A stretch of 64,000 nt of DNA, from the NCBI RefSeq assembly GCF_003148805.1, contig NZ_QGGX01000020.1, forward strand, positions 1 to 64,000, given 5' to 3'. Source of the DNA: Aminobacter sp. AP02. GTDB taxonomy: Bacteria; Pseudomonadota; Alphaproteobacteria; Rhizobiales; Rhizobiaceae. Below the pieces are notes generated by a model. The model searched no databases, was not told the DNA's origin, and worked only from the letters and a program-made list of their open reading frames with translations. This document shows, one piece after another, positions 1-9,472 of this stretch (the stretch's first letter is position 1; each line of letters starts with the position of its first letter). Both the position numbers and the translations under genes were made by a program.

Positions 1-1
1 C

Positions 2-991
2 AACGTCGGAGGAAGCAAAGGGCCAGAGGCCGGTCTCTTTCTCATCACCGGGCCTGATTACCATGGCATGGTCCCGGCAGGCATGAAGCAGATCAAGGTC
101 GGGACGAGACTCGCCGTGGTCGCCAACCGCGTGTTCGTCAACGGAGACGCCGACCTGCCGAGCGCCCGCGCCGTACAGGAAGGGTTCAATTTGCTCCCGC
201 TGTCGGTATTCCAGAAGAACGGACTGAATTTCAAGCTTCCTGAGAAGGTCGACTACGAGCGTTTCGTGTTCACACCAACGGCTCCCGAGGCTTTGCAGCT
301 ATATGATCAGATCGGCTTTGGTATGCGCACGTTTCTCTCGGCGAGCGACGACTTCTCCGATTCCGATGTCGGAGCGGCGCAGCAAATCGGTCTGAGCGTC
401 GCCAACGGTTTCGAGTGGCAAAACCTGGATGAACCTACCAAGCGGGGACTAGCCAGAGCGGCGCTGGCTGCGGACGCCATCATCGCGAACACCTATGCGA
501 ATGCGGCTGAAACCGCCAATGGCTGGAGGTATACGATGGGCGGAGGCAGAGCGGGCTTCAACTACGCCGTGAGGGCCGCATTCTCCGCCAATCTCACCGG
601 AGCCAACGTGCCGGAGGAAATCCTCTATCCGAATACCCGTGTCGATGGAGCGGGCGCTTCGCTCACGGGCGAGCACAAATACGTCTTGCACTTCGATAAG
701 GACAATCTTCCGCCTGTCTCGGTGTTCTGGAATATGAGCATGTACGATGACAAGGAGTTCTTCATCGAGAACGACTTCAAGCGCTACAGCATTGGCAGCA
801 CCACCGAGGGCCTGAAGATCGAGCCGGATGGTTCCGTGACAATTCTCATCCAGAACGAGCGTCCGGCCGACACGTCTAACTGGCTGCCCGCGCCAAAGGG
901 GCCGTTCAATCTCACGATGCGGCTCTATGGATCGCAAACGCCAATCCTCAATGGCTCATATCGGTTGCCTGGTATCAAGCGAGTGGACTGA
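2..991 (+). CDS. DUF1254/DUF1214 domain protein, 5' partial
   Basis: The frame is open to the left edge, so the start lies outside the window. The in-window part covers the end of a DUF1254 domain (a GPDYHG...PAGMK motif, positions about 50-90) and a complete C-terminal DUF1214 domain ending with a NWLPAPKGPF motif and an LPGIKRV tail. These paired domains occur in secreted or envelope proteins of unknown function. A second gene of the same family follows after 42 bp, so the two are probably co-transcribed. The molecular role is not known. Base composition is lower in GC than the region right of 14.5 kb, which fits an accessory island. Confidence 0.85.
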   Translation, partial: NVGGSKGPEAGLFLITGPDYHGMVPAGMKQIKVGTRLAVVANRVFVNGDADLPSARAVQEGFNLLPLSVFQKNGLNFKLPEKVDYERFVFTPTAPEALQLYDQIGFGMRTFLSASDDFSDSDVGAAQQIGLSVANGFEWQNLDEPTKRGLARAALAADAIIANTYANAAETANGWRYTMGGGRAGFNYAVRAAFSANLTGANVPEEILYPNTRVDGAGASLTGEHKYVLHFDKDNLPPVSVFWNMSMYDDKEFFIENDFKRYSIGSTTEGLKIEPDGSVTILIQNERPADTSNWLPAPKGPFNLTMRLYGSQTPILNGSYRLPGIKRVD

Positions 992-1033
992 TCGGATCGG
1001 CCCGAGCGGGAAATCCGTGAAGGAATTTCGGGT

Positions 1034-2461
1034 ATGCAACGTTGGAGATATCCCATGCGAGCTTGGTTTCCTGCACTCATCGTCCTGCCGTTCCTCGTGT
1101 CCACAGCGGGGGCGGTGGATTTCACGCCAGACCAACTGCATGACAGAACGGTCGAACGCCGCGCCATCGAGGCCGTGAACTGGGGGATGCCCGTCGTCAA
1201 TTTCGACCGGATGTTCCAGGCGTTCAAGGACAAGGGTGGCGACTTCAACCAGGTCGTCTACTGGTCGGGGCTTCCGGACTGGAAGAACCAGATGCTGACA
1301 CCCAACCCGGATACGATCTATCTGCTGCCGTTCTACGACACCAAGAATGTCGGGCCGGTGGTCATCGAGATACCGCCTGCAGGGGATGCGGGATCGATTA
1401 CCGGAACGCTAATGGATGTTTGGCAGGCTGCGCTGGAGGATGTGGGACCTGCGGGTGCTGACAAGGGCGAAGGTGGCAAATACCTCATCCTGCCGCCGGA
1501 CTACAAGGAGGCCGTGCCGAAGGGATATATTGTCCTGCCATCATCGACTTACGAAGGCTACGGTCTTTTCCGTTCGACCGTGAAAGGTATCGGCCACGAA
1601 GCCATCAACAAGGCGGTGGACTACGGCCAGAGGATCAAGCTCTATCCCCTGTCGCAGGCCGCCAAACCAGACAGGACGACGTTCGTCGACGTGTTGGGTG
1701 TCGAGTTCGACTCGACGATTCGTTACGATCTGAGCCTCTATCGTTCGCTCGACCGCGTTGTGCAGTACGAGCCATGGCTTCCACGCGACAAGGTCATGGT
1801 CGATATGCTTCGCTCAATAGGCATTGAGAAAGGCAAGAAATTCGATCCGGATCAGAAGACCACGGACATTCTCGAAGCAGCGGTAGCGGAGGCCCACGCC
1901 TGGATCGACAGCCGTTACGAAACGGCGTTTGAACCGTATTTTGACAATGCGCATTGGTCGGTTCCTGCACCGCTGGACATGGTCAAGACGTCGGCGACAT
2001 TTTACGAGACGTCAGACACCTATCCCGTTGATTCCAGGGGGCTGACCAACTTTTGGGGGTTTTCCACCGTCAAACACCTTGGGACCGGTCAGTTCTATCT
2101 GATGTCGACGCAGGACAAGGCAGGGCAGCCACTTGACGGAAGCAAAAACTACAAATTAACAGTGCCTGCCCATGTTCCCGCGAGCCAGTATTGGTCTGCC
2201 GTTGTCTATGACAGGGCAACTCAGTCCCTCGTCAGAGACGTCCCATCTCCAGGCAAATCGTCCATGAGTGAGCGGCTAGCAGTAAATGCAGACGGCACAG
2301 TCGATCTCTTCTTTGGTCCTGCATCGCCAGCAGGCAAGGAAACGAACTGGACGCCGACCAAGCCAGGAGATCGGTTCGAAGTGCTGTTTCGGTTTTATGG
2401 GCCTCAGAAGCCGCTGTTTGAAAAAACCTGGAGCCTCCCGGATATCGAGCATGCAGAGTGA
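1034..2461 (+). CDS. DUF1254/DUF1214 domain protein with signal peptide
   Basis: A full-length member of the same family as its upstream neighbour, about 475 aa. It begins with a hydrophobic signal peptide (FPALIVLPFLVSTAGA) that predicts export. The N-terminal half is DUF1254 (an NPDTIY motif near residue 95) and the C-terminal part is DUF1214 (a NWTPTKPGDRFEVLFRFYGP stretch). The two proteins are clearly divergent rather than a recent duplication. The start is ambiguous: ATG 1034 has AAGGA about 9 bp upstream, while ATG 1055 has GGAG 6 bp upstream and gives a tighter signal peptide. Function unknown. Confidence 0.82.
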   Translation: MQRWRYPMRAWFPALIVLPFLVSTAGAVDFTPDQLHDRTVERRAIEAVNWGMPVVNFDRMFQAFKDKGGDFNQVVYWSGLPDWKNQMLTPNPDTIYLLPFYDTKNVGPVVIEIPPAGDAGSITGTLMDVWQAALEDVGPAGADKGEGGKYLILPPDYKEAVPKGYIVLPSSTYEGYGLFRSTVKGIGHEAINKAVDYGQRIKLYPLSQAAKPDRTTFVDVLGVEFDSTIRYDLSLYRSLDRVVQYEPWLPRDKVMVDMLRSIGIEKGKKFDPDQKTTDILEAAVAEAHAWIDSRYETAFEPYFDNAHWSVPAPLDMVKTSATFYETSDTYPVDSRGLTNFWGFSTVKHLGTGQFYLMSTQDKAGQPLDGSKNYKLTVPAHVPASQYWSAVVYDRATQSLVRDVPSPGKSSMSERLAVNADGTVDLFFGPASPAGKETNWTPTKPGDRFEVLFRFYGPQKPLFEKTWSLPDIEHAE

Positions 2462-2620
2462 ACGATTTGTTTATTGTGAATAGGCTGTGATCCCGTCGTG
2501 GCGGCAGTCCTTCGAACGACATAAGTCATGGCCAAGGTGCTGGTATGCCATCGCTTACCTTCCGTCAACGAAATGGTCATGTAATGTGGCGCGCGGCAGC
2601 AGCAATTGGCCGGAGACCTT

Positions 2621-3496
2621 ATGACCGTCCCCAAGTTTGAGAAGCAAAACCATCACTATGTACCGCAACACTGGCAGCGGGGATTTAGATCGAGTGGTGG
2701 ACATCTCTTCTGTCGGTGTGGGGACGACGTCTCAATCGTGTCGACACGTACGACGATGCAGGAGGACTATCTCTACACTGTCTTCGACCAGCAATGGCGA
2801 CCATCGGATGCGCTGGAGGATACGTTTTCTGTCGTCGAAGGGAAGGATGCGTTACTCTTCAAGAGGTTGATGACCCCTGGGTATACGCTGACATCTGATG
2901 ATCATGAGCATCTTTGCACGGTGCTCGCCATGCAGGCATCTCGTCATCCCGATATCCTTAAGCGCGGAAACACTCTAAGCCGTGAATTTGGCACCGTGTT
3001 GGCAAGCGTCCACAAGTATTCGGAAGCAGAATTCGTGCAGACTTTGGTTGATTACGGCTTCCCTGAGGAGGAGTCGGGCAATTTCTACATTGCTCTCAGC
3101 AGAGTGCCAGCGGAACAACTCGCCAATGAACTAGCTGAACTCCGTAGTCTCTCACCGCAGTCGCCCGATCTGCCGATGCAGGAAGCAGTCAAGGCGTGGG
3201 TGGAAATCAGAAAGGTTATCCTCACGATGGAGATGTCCCTTATCGATGCGATCTCTCCACTTGCATTCGTGCTGGGCGACACTCCGATCCCTCAGGACAA
3301 TCTAGGGCAAGGGTTTACCGTGCCGCTGTCGCAGACACTGGCCGTTAGGGTCACGCCATCTCAAACCGGCTGTCATCCGTCGATCACTCGACGTCTCGCG
3401 ACGCAAAATGACGTCGACGAGATCAACAGATGGCAATGGGAAAATTCTGCCCAGATCATCGTCGGATCATCCGTCAAGCTTTTGAAGAGCTTTTGA
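2621..3496 (+). CDS. DUF4238 domain-containing protein
   Basis: A 291-aa protein opening with a HHYVPQHWQRGF motif, the signature of DUF4238 proteins (H-x-V-P-x-x-x-x-x-x-F). Further family-like features are a DALE...E segment after about 60 residues and a long helical region. There is no signal peptide or membrane segment. The ATG at 2621 is preferred over an in-frame TTG at 2606 because GGAG lies 5 bp upstream of it. The family has no settled biochemical function but often sits in accessory and defence-rich regions, as here. It is convergent with the 352-aa gene at 3712. Confidence 0.7.
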   Translation: MTVPKFEKQNHHYVPQHWQRGFRSSGGHLFCRCGDDVSIVSTRTTMQEDYLYTVFDQQWRPSDALEDTFSVVEGKDALLFKRLMTPGYTLTSDDHEHLCTVLAMQASRHPDILKRGNTLSREFGTVLASVHKYSEAEFVQTLVDYGFPEEESGNFYIALSRVPAEQLANELAELRSLSPQSPDLPMQEAVKAWVEIRKVILTMEMSLIDAISPLAFVLGDTPIPQDNLGQGFTVPLSQTLAVRVTPSQTGCHPSITRRLATQNDVDEINRWQWENSAQIIVGSSVKLLKSF

Positions 3497-3711
3497 CGAT
3501 TTCGACCTCCAACGCGAGACGACTATTTGATGCCGTTCGCCTCCGACAGAAAGTTTGCACCGTCCAGAATGTCGTAGAATCGAGCCAATCTCAGACGAGG
3601 GTAGGAAATACGCTCTGTTTTGACCGCGAACGAGCTAAGTGGGAGCACTTCGATATCTCAGCCGAACGGGCAGAGTCCGAGCCATCGCAAACAGCAGGCT
3701 TACATGTAGTC

Positions 3712-4770
3712 CTACTTCCTCCCTGAATGGGAGGTGAAAAGATCACCCTGCTCAATGTCTGAAGCAATATAGCCGCCCAGAATTGCCTCTAGCGCATTTT
3801 CGTTTAATGCTTCTGACAGAAGATCGCCGTTGAATTCGAGGACGCGCAAGACCCTGATGTTCTTTGGCGATGTTGCTTTCCCTTGGAACGCCCACTGTAC
3901 CTTGATCGTATCCATAATGTGGATATTCAAACGTTCCGCCTTCACCAATCCCCAAAACTGTTCGTCTTCAATGCGGAAAAGTCGCTCGCGGCCCTTCAAA
4001 TCCTTGCCTTTCCAGGAACGTTGACGATCTTCTCTGTCCCAGTTTGGGGACGTTACCTTAAGATCGACAATCCCAGTCGACCAAGGCTCATCGTCTTCGT
4101 CTTCTCGGGGTGGAAGCGAAACCTGTAGACGGAGGAAATCGCTTCGGCCGACTGGGAAAACAGGCTCGTCTTCAAATCCCACTCCCCATATTTCGGGTGT
4201 GTCAGCACAAGCTTCGTAAAACTCATTCCGCGCGGCAAAGCCATCCCGGAAACGCGTCGTGGTTATCCCGACAGACTCTAATTCAGAGACATCCGTTTGC
4301 AGGAAGGATTTTGTCGTTTCGACAAGGAATTCAGCAGCGGCACGGCTCTTCACTTCGCCATCCGCTGGCGCTTCGTCGGAATCCTCGATAGCCTCATTAT
4401 CGTCATCGGAAACCATCTGCTCCCTGATTGCCGCACCTGCTTGCTCCGCCCAATGCGCCGGGTCCTGCAGTGTCAAGCCACGGATGAATGCCTGACCGAC
4501 ATCACTTTCTGTAAATGACCAAACGGCAAGCCACCCCCCAACCAGATAGACACCTATCCTGCTTTTGAAGGAGCCCTCCTGTGGGGCAAGCACCAGGATT
4601 TCATATTTCAGTTTTCCATCGAACAGCTCACTATTCAGTGACGCGATGATGGCTTCCGCCTGTTCGGCGGTGCGAACAAACGTATCGAGGGGTATGGCGT
4701 GTGCTGGCAAATCAAAATGAATCGGCAGGATGGCGAGTGCGCCATCCTCACTTGATTTCAACTGACCCAT
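3712..4770 (-). CDS. hypothetical protein downstream of HerA
   Basis: A 352-aa protein I do not recognise. Residues about 1-110 look like a compact globular domain, then comes an acidic low-complexity linker (DDDNEAIEDSDEAPADGE), then a second domain of about 200 residues rich in charged and aromatic residues. No catalytic motif, signal peptide or membrane segment is visible. ATG 4770 follows a good GGGAGGGG ribosome site. It lies on the same strand as the SIR2-HerA pair and 313 bp downstream, so it may be an accessory gene of that system or an independent cargo gene. Confidence 0.6.
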   Translation of the reverse strand: MGQLKSSEDGALAILPIHFDLPAHAIPLDTFVRTAEQAEAIIASLNSELFDGKLKYEILVLAPQEGSFKSRIGVYLVGGWLAVWSFTESDVGQAFIRGLTLQDPAHWAEQAGAAIREQMVSDDDNEAIEDSDEAPADGEVKSRAAAEFLVETTKSFLQTDVSELESVGITTTRFRDGFAARNEFYEACADTPEIWGVGFEDEPVFPVGRSDFLRLQVSLPPREDEDDEPWSTGIVDLKVTSPNWDREDRQRSWKGKDLKGRERLFRIEDEQFWGLVKAERLNIHIMDTIKVQWAFQGKATSPKNIRVLRVLEFNGDLLSEALNENALEAILGGYIASDIEQGDLFTSHSGRK

Positions 4771-5083
4771 CCCTGCGCCCCTCCCGACGTAGCAAACGAC
4801 GGCCGCCTACATTTGCATTGGCCTTAGCATCGACACATGAGCCGCCCTAGGTTTACCTGAGGCCGTTTCGTTTAGTCACGCTACCATGTCTGGATGCTTC
4901 CAAAAGGGATAGGTTTCGAAACACATTTCAGCAATTTATGTATGAGCGGCGTATCGGTCCTATCTCCGATGAAGGTAGGCGCTACGTGCTTTCTTTGAAC
5001 TTGAATGAGCCGTTGACACTGGGTACCCGCAAGGGATCCGTCCTGTGTCTAAAGTTATGTCATCGAAGGTATCCATCGGCGAC
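4771..5083. other. intergenic gap below herA
   Basis: This 313-bp stretch between herA and the 352-aa gene holds no convincing ORF or RNA. It is AT-richer than its surroundings and must include the end of the SIR2-HerA transcript and probably a promoter for the downstream gene. I see no strong terminator hairpin. Confidence 0.4.
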
Positions 5084-6862
5084 CTATGATCGCCCCCAGA
5101 ATGCCTGGTAGCGAGGGCCATGAGACTCGGGCTGCTGCCCCTTCTCAGGGCGGTCAACCAAAATAGGTAGCGGAGCGGGTAACTCGGGTCCGACGATGAT
5201 CGCCTCGCCCTGAGCAAGCGATGGGATGAATGCTGCGGCGTCGCGGTCCAGATCGCCGCATGCTCGCTCGATGGTCTCGCGATCACGGTCGTTGGTCAGT
5301 CGGTGGACGAAGAGAGTACCGAGCTGGCTTAGAACGTCTGGAGGCACATCTCTGGGGCGTTGCGTGGCTATAGCTGTTGTCAGTCCGTACTTTCGACCTT
5401 CCTTCGCGATAAGACCAAAGGCATCCAGCAACACATGATTTGTATCATCACCTATGGAGCGACCGATAAATTGATGAGCTTCATCGAGGAAACAGACGAG
5501 CGGGCATTGCTGAAACACGTTCTGCCGCGCCAAGCCGAGCAGGTAACGGCCAAGTGTGTTCAATAACAGTTCTCGGGTGTTGTACTTGAAGCTGACATGC
5601 TCGAACGAAAGAACGAGAGCGTGTTGGTTAGGGTCTGAAATGAAATCTTGGATCTCCATGCAGATGTCCGTCCCTTCGTCGGAGAAGAGGCATCTCATTT
5701 CTGGAGAAGAAAGATAATTCTCAATGCGAACGTTCAACGAGTTGCAGGTCCCTAACGCAAAATCGTCGTGTAGCCCGTAAGAACCCATGCCGTCGTTTGT
5801 ATGCTGCTTAACGCACTCTTCTTTGATCTGGTCGGAGAGGAGGTGGATGTCGAAATCGCAAAGGTGCGAATCTAGTTCGCTCGACAATTCGATGAGCGCC
5901 AATGACAGCGCATGACGACTGTTTCCGGCCTTTCTCACAACCCCGCTTGGGCGAAGCTCGACAAAACCACGCTGCCCAACCGCATAGCGTTCACTGCCAT
6001 CTTCCATGGCTTTGATCGTGTACCGTAAGGGTTTTCGCCGCAGTGCCGTTGCCAACCTAAGGCTTTTGATCGCGCTACGGAGATTTGGCCCCTGCATCTG
6101 CACCGATGGCGTCAAAAGAGCATACAGATCGATCTCTGACAATTGTCGGTAAGGAAATCTCGCAAGCGGTTGCTTCTTGTTTGCTTTGGAGAACGAAAAC
6201 TCCTTCGCACCAGACACCCTGCCTGCAAATTCCCCGGTTGGATCGAAGAGTATGCACTTGCCGCCCAGCCGGACTACTTCATTCAGAAGCTTTGACAACG
6301 TCCAACTTTTACCGCCTCCGGTAGCCCCGAATATTCCACAGTGCCGCCCAAACAATTTTTCCGGCGGCATGGCAATCGAAGCATCCGTAATGCCGGACAG
6401 CGTGCCGAGGTTCACTAACAAACGCTCGTCTTTTCCTTGCTCGATCTCTCCCTGAAGGGCGTCTCGAATAGCGGCCGCGAGTGCTCCACCATCAGCCAGA
6501 TAAATTCCGTCGCCTACACGCGGCTTTACGTTGATTCCACGCGTCACCTTGTGCGTGGCCTTGTTGACTGTCGCAAGAAGCTGGGCCCGACCTTGTGGTT
6601 CGACACTCGCATCACGTTCCATCTGGCGCTCGAGCACAGCACGCTGGCGCTCTGGGACGAAGACGTCTGTTATCCGGCCAAGGATCGTCTCATGATCGCA
6701 ATCGACGAACACGAAGTCTCCGGTTGCGCCTCTCGCCAAGCCTCGTTGCCCGCTGGCAGCTAACGCCTTTGGAATAGTCAGCTCAATCGAAGACGCGCTC
6801 ACCCTCGTCACGGTGCCAACACGCTTATCTGGATCGATCAGCGCGATTATTCGGTCGGTCAT
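5084..6862 (-). CDS. herA: HerA-type ATPase of SIR2-HerA (Nezha-like) system
   Basis: A 592-aa HerA/FtsK-fold motor ATPase. The N-terminal ~120 residues fit a HAS-barrel. Walker A is GATGGGKS at residues 179-186 and Walker B is the CFLDEAHQF segment near residue 460, followed by an ATQRP sensor. Its ATG overlaps the SIR2 stop as ATGA, so the two genes are translationally coupled. SIR2 plus HerA is the composition of the Nezha antiphage system, in which HerA forms a hexamer that docks SIR2 and the complex depletes NAD+ or attacks DNA on infection. The assignment follows from gene pairing and motifs; activity is inferred. Confidence 0.88.
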   Translation of the reverse strand: MTDRIIALIDPDKRVGTVTRVSASSIELTIPKALAASGQRGLARGATGDFVFVDCDHETILGRITDVFVPERQRAVLERQMERDASVEPQGRAQLLATVNKATHKVTRGINVKPRVGDGIYLADGGALAAAIRDALQGEIEQGKDERLLVNLGTLSGITDASIAMPPEKLFGRHCGIFGATGGGKSWTLSKLLNEVVRLGGKCILFDPTGEFAGRVSGAKEFSFSKANKKQPLARFPYRQLSEIDLYALLTPSVQMQGPNLRSAIKSLRLATALRRKPLRYTIKAMEDGSERYAVGQRGFVELRPSGVVRKAGNSRHALSLALIELSSELDSHLCDFDIHLLSDQIKEECVKQHTNDGMGSYGLHDDFALGTCNSLNVRIENYLSSPEMRCLFSDEGTDICMEIQDFISDPNQHALVLSFEHVSFKYNTRELLLNTLGRYLLGLARQNVFQQCPLVCFLDEAHQFIGRSIGDDTNHVLLDAFGLIAKEGRKYGLTTAIATQRPRDVPPDVLSQLGTLFVHRLTNDRDRETIERACGDLDRDAAAFIPSLAQGEAIIVGPELPAPLPILVDRPEKGQQPESHGPRYQAFWGRS

Positions 6863-8205
6863 ACCGCGTCGCCTCTAATCTGATCCAGGCGCATCTGGAG
6901 GCGTTGCCGATCTGACTCGCCGGGAATCGCGGGAACAGCATCCACCAAATCTTCAAACCGACCATTCAGCAGGGTGACACGCGGATCACCTTCCACGACT
7001 AGGCGCGCTATCTTGTTTTGGTATTTCCTTGTCGGCAGCCCGACGTCGAGGAGGTGTTGGGGCGCTGGATGCGCATCCAGCTTCCAAGCGGGAATGAATG
7101 ATGGGTCGACCAAGATTAGTCGGAGGGAGAGGTTTGATTCCAACGCAGACCAAATCGGAGCGCTGATATGGTCGTCGGCGAACCCGAAGCCTGCAACCAA
7201 AAGTGCGGTGTCAGGTTCACGAAGAGCTGCTTGAAATGCCGCGAACATGTCAAGGTATGGAGTTTCGAAAGCTTCCTGATATTTGGTCGACCTTGGATAG
7301 ATCAGTACGGGTTTCAGGGCCGGATCGTTGGCTTGGGAACGTATGACGACGCCATCGGAGCGGCGTCGCCAGTCAATCGAGCCGTGAAGCTTGTAAAGGT
7401 GAAAGACGCCATCGATGTAATCGGCCTTCGTACCGGACGTCTGCCGCCGTACAATATCATGCTGGAAGTAGTCTCGATTGAAACGCTGTTCTGCGCTATG
7501 TGAAAAGCCATCTACGAGTACGACACCCAGTCGAGATGCAGCCTCTTCGACGCAGAGATCGTAGTTGGTCGTGAAGACCTTTACGCGAGGCTTATCTATA
7601 GCGCGCTTCGCGAATTTCTGGATTAACCCTCTGTGGGCGAGCAAATCGGTCGTCTGATCCACAAAATCGACCTTCTCAAGGATTGCACCTTCGGCTTCCT
7701 TGATGAAGGTCTTCAATTTTCTGATCGGACCTTCGGGATCGGATTTCTCGCTCTCCTGGGCCCGAGCCTCCATCAATTCAAGTTTCATCTTGCAGAGGCT
7801 TAGGAGATTTTCGATGTCGCCAGCTCGTTGCTTACCATTTTCCTCCTGCGGTAAGGTGCCGATGACATCCAGGACGACATTGTCGAAATCTGAGTGGTCT
7901 ACTAAATTCTCCTCGCAGACCTTTGATCTGGCCGCGTGCCACAGATCGCTCATGCCGGGCGCTTGCTGTGGGCCAGCGTTTTTCGCGCAGAAGGAAGCAC
8001 CTGCCCCAAGGAGGGTCAAAACGTTGGTCGCGTGGACAGCCTGGGTAAGGACCTCGTTTACGCGCCCTTTTGCGCCCGCGATCCTTTTACTATTGGCGTC
8101 GTCAGGATCAGCCTCCTGATCTTCCCAAGCGAGCCATTTTCCTTCCCGAGTTAAGAGGCGGAGATTCTCCGCCGCGCCGGGCTTATCCGTCCAAAAGTCG
8201 CTCAA
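6859..8205 (-). CDS. SIR2-domain NADase/effector of SIR2-HerA system
   Basis: A 448-aa SIR2_2-type protein. Motifs in order: LLGAGAS (about 65-71) for NAD binding, TNYD, LHGSIDW with the expected catalytic His, and GFGFADDHI near residue 340. Such SIR2 proteins act as NAD+ hydrolases or nucleases in abortive antiphage defence. The reading frame begins at TTG 8205, with GGGAG 6 bp upstream; no better in-frame ATG precedes the conserved N-terminus. It is the first gene of a two-gene operon with herA (4-bp overlap). Its promoter must lie in the 480-bp divergent gap to the right. Confidence 0.88.
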   Translation of the reverse strand: MSDFWTDKPGAAENLRLLTREGKWLAWEDQEADPDDANSKRIAGAKGRVNEVLTQAVHATNVLTLLGAGASFCAKNAGPQQAPGMSDLWHAARSKVCEENLVDHSDFDNVVLDVIGTLPQEENGKQRAGDIENLLSLCKMKLELMEARAQESEKSDPEGPIRKLKTFIKEAEGAILEKVDFVDQTTDLLAHRGLIQKFAKRAIDKPRVKVFTTNYDLCVEEAASRLGVVLVDGFSHSAEQRFNRDYFQHDIVRRQTSGTKADYIDGVFHLYKLHGSIDWRRRSDGVVIRSQANDPALKPVLIYPRSTKYQEAFETPYLDMFAAFQAALREPDTALLVAGFGFADDHISAPIWSALESNLSLRLILVDPSFIPAWKLDAHPAPQHLLDVGLPTRKYQNKIARLVVEGDPRVTLLNGRFEDLVDAVPAIPGESDRQRLQMRLDQIRGDAV

Positions 8206-8685
8206 GCTTTACTCCCGACGCCAAAATCAACATACAACTGGAAGAACTAGCAACGTATTGTCGGGCGACGCAACAATGCTTCATTAAAATCCGGGATCGA
8301 ACATCTAGCGGCAGTCACGCAGATAGCTGCTGTTCTGCAGCCGACCCCAAGTCAGTCGTTCACGCTGGACTGCGGAGTGCTCGAAACCTGCCGTTCGTTG
8401 AGCGCTTGCATCAGCCATCCAAACGCTCAGCATAGCAAACGCCACTTCTATCGATTGGCCGCCGCGTGTCCTCATATCTCACGTCAACGATGATGTTGCA
8501 CTTCAGCATGAGCCTACGATCTCGACAAAGTGCGGGTTCTTGGAGCACGGTTCCTCGCGACCATGCCATCGCAGAAGCATCCTTTGTCACTGGCTTTTGC
8601 AGTACGCCGAAATCGTGACCCACAAGGAGGTCGCTGGCAACGAAAGTTAGAAACGACGTTCTGTTTCTGATCATGTGTGGCTGCT
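8206..8685. other. divergent intergenic region, no gene seen
   Basis: A 480-bp gap between the SIR2 gene (minus) and the HEPN-like gene (plus). It should contain promoters for both. Short ORFs in it lack ribosome sites and coding character. I find no tRNA, repeat array or clear hairpin. Confidence 0.4.
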
Positions 8686-9399
8686 ATGAAGCAGCGCATG
8701 ACACCGACCCGCAAAGCATACGATCTTTCTGCCATCGTCGATAAGCTCGAAGCAGGGCGATACAAGCCGCTGGTAAGAGCCATCAAGGCATTTCACGCGG
8801 CTGAGTCGGTCGGAATCGACCTCGCGGCTGCGGCGGAGTCCGTCAAACTTCTGAAGGGTCTCGACAAGGCAATTTCAGACGAGACATCTCACATGGGAAG
8901 CGCCTTGCTCGTCCACGCTGTTGTTGTCTACTCGCGCGCTACCCACTCGAAGGCAATCTCCCGGTTCAACGTTGGAGTCACGAGCGCGTACGACAACTTG
9001 CTGAAAGCGAAACACCGAGAAGTCGTGGATCTGCGCGACAAGTGCATTGCGCATTTTGGGCCTGGCAAGGACGGATGGCATGTGGAGCATGTCATTTACC
9101 TAGAAACCCCGAAAGGGAATGGCCTGACGATGACGCATCGGCGAACAAATTTTAGTTTGAGGACAATTGAAGACCTTGATGCCCTGCTGAGCGTCGCAAT
9201 TCCGCATGTGACTAAGCTACAGCGGGATCGCGCGAACGACCTCAACGCTGCCTTGAACGGGAATGACAAAGAGCTTTGGAAGCTTATCGACGGGCACGGA
9301 TTCGATTTGGATGGATTCCTTGCGCCTGCGGGAACGTCCGACAAAGCCTGGGACGACGGCGCGTTTTCGCAGAACCTCTGGGAACGCAAAAGCAGCTAG
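8686..9399 (+). CDS. HEPN-like hypothetical protein
   Basis: A 237-aa, mostly helical protein. It holds an RDKCIAH sequence (R117-x5-H123), which matches the R-x4-6-H motif of HEPN RNases and resembles the LRDKxIAH segment of AbiU2-like HEPN proteins. No partner minimal nucleotidyltransferase is adjacent. The start is uncertain: ATG 8686 and ATG 8698 are both possible, and a GTG exists at 8677. It is convergent with the reverse transcriptase and sits in a defence-rich island, so a toxin or abortive-infection role is plausible but unproven. Confidence 0.6.
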   Translation: MKQRMTPTRKAYDLSAIVDKLEAGRYKPLVRAIKAFHAAESVGIDLAAAAESVKLLKGLDKAISDETSHMGSALLVHAVVVYSRATHSKAISRFNVGVTSAYDNLLKAKHREVVDLRDKCIAHFGPGKDGWHVEHVIYLETPKGNGLTMTHRRTNFSLRTIEDLDALLSVAIPHVTKLQRDRANDLNAALNGNDKELWKLIDGHGFDLDGFLAPAGTSDKAWDDGAFSQNLWERKSS

Positions 9400-9472
9400 C
9401 GAGCTACACGGCGCAGCTATGATCCTTCCAACGTTTAGTGTTTGCGAAGGAGAACCATCAGCATGGGTCGCA

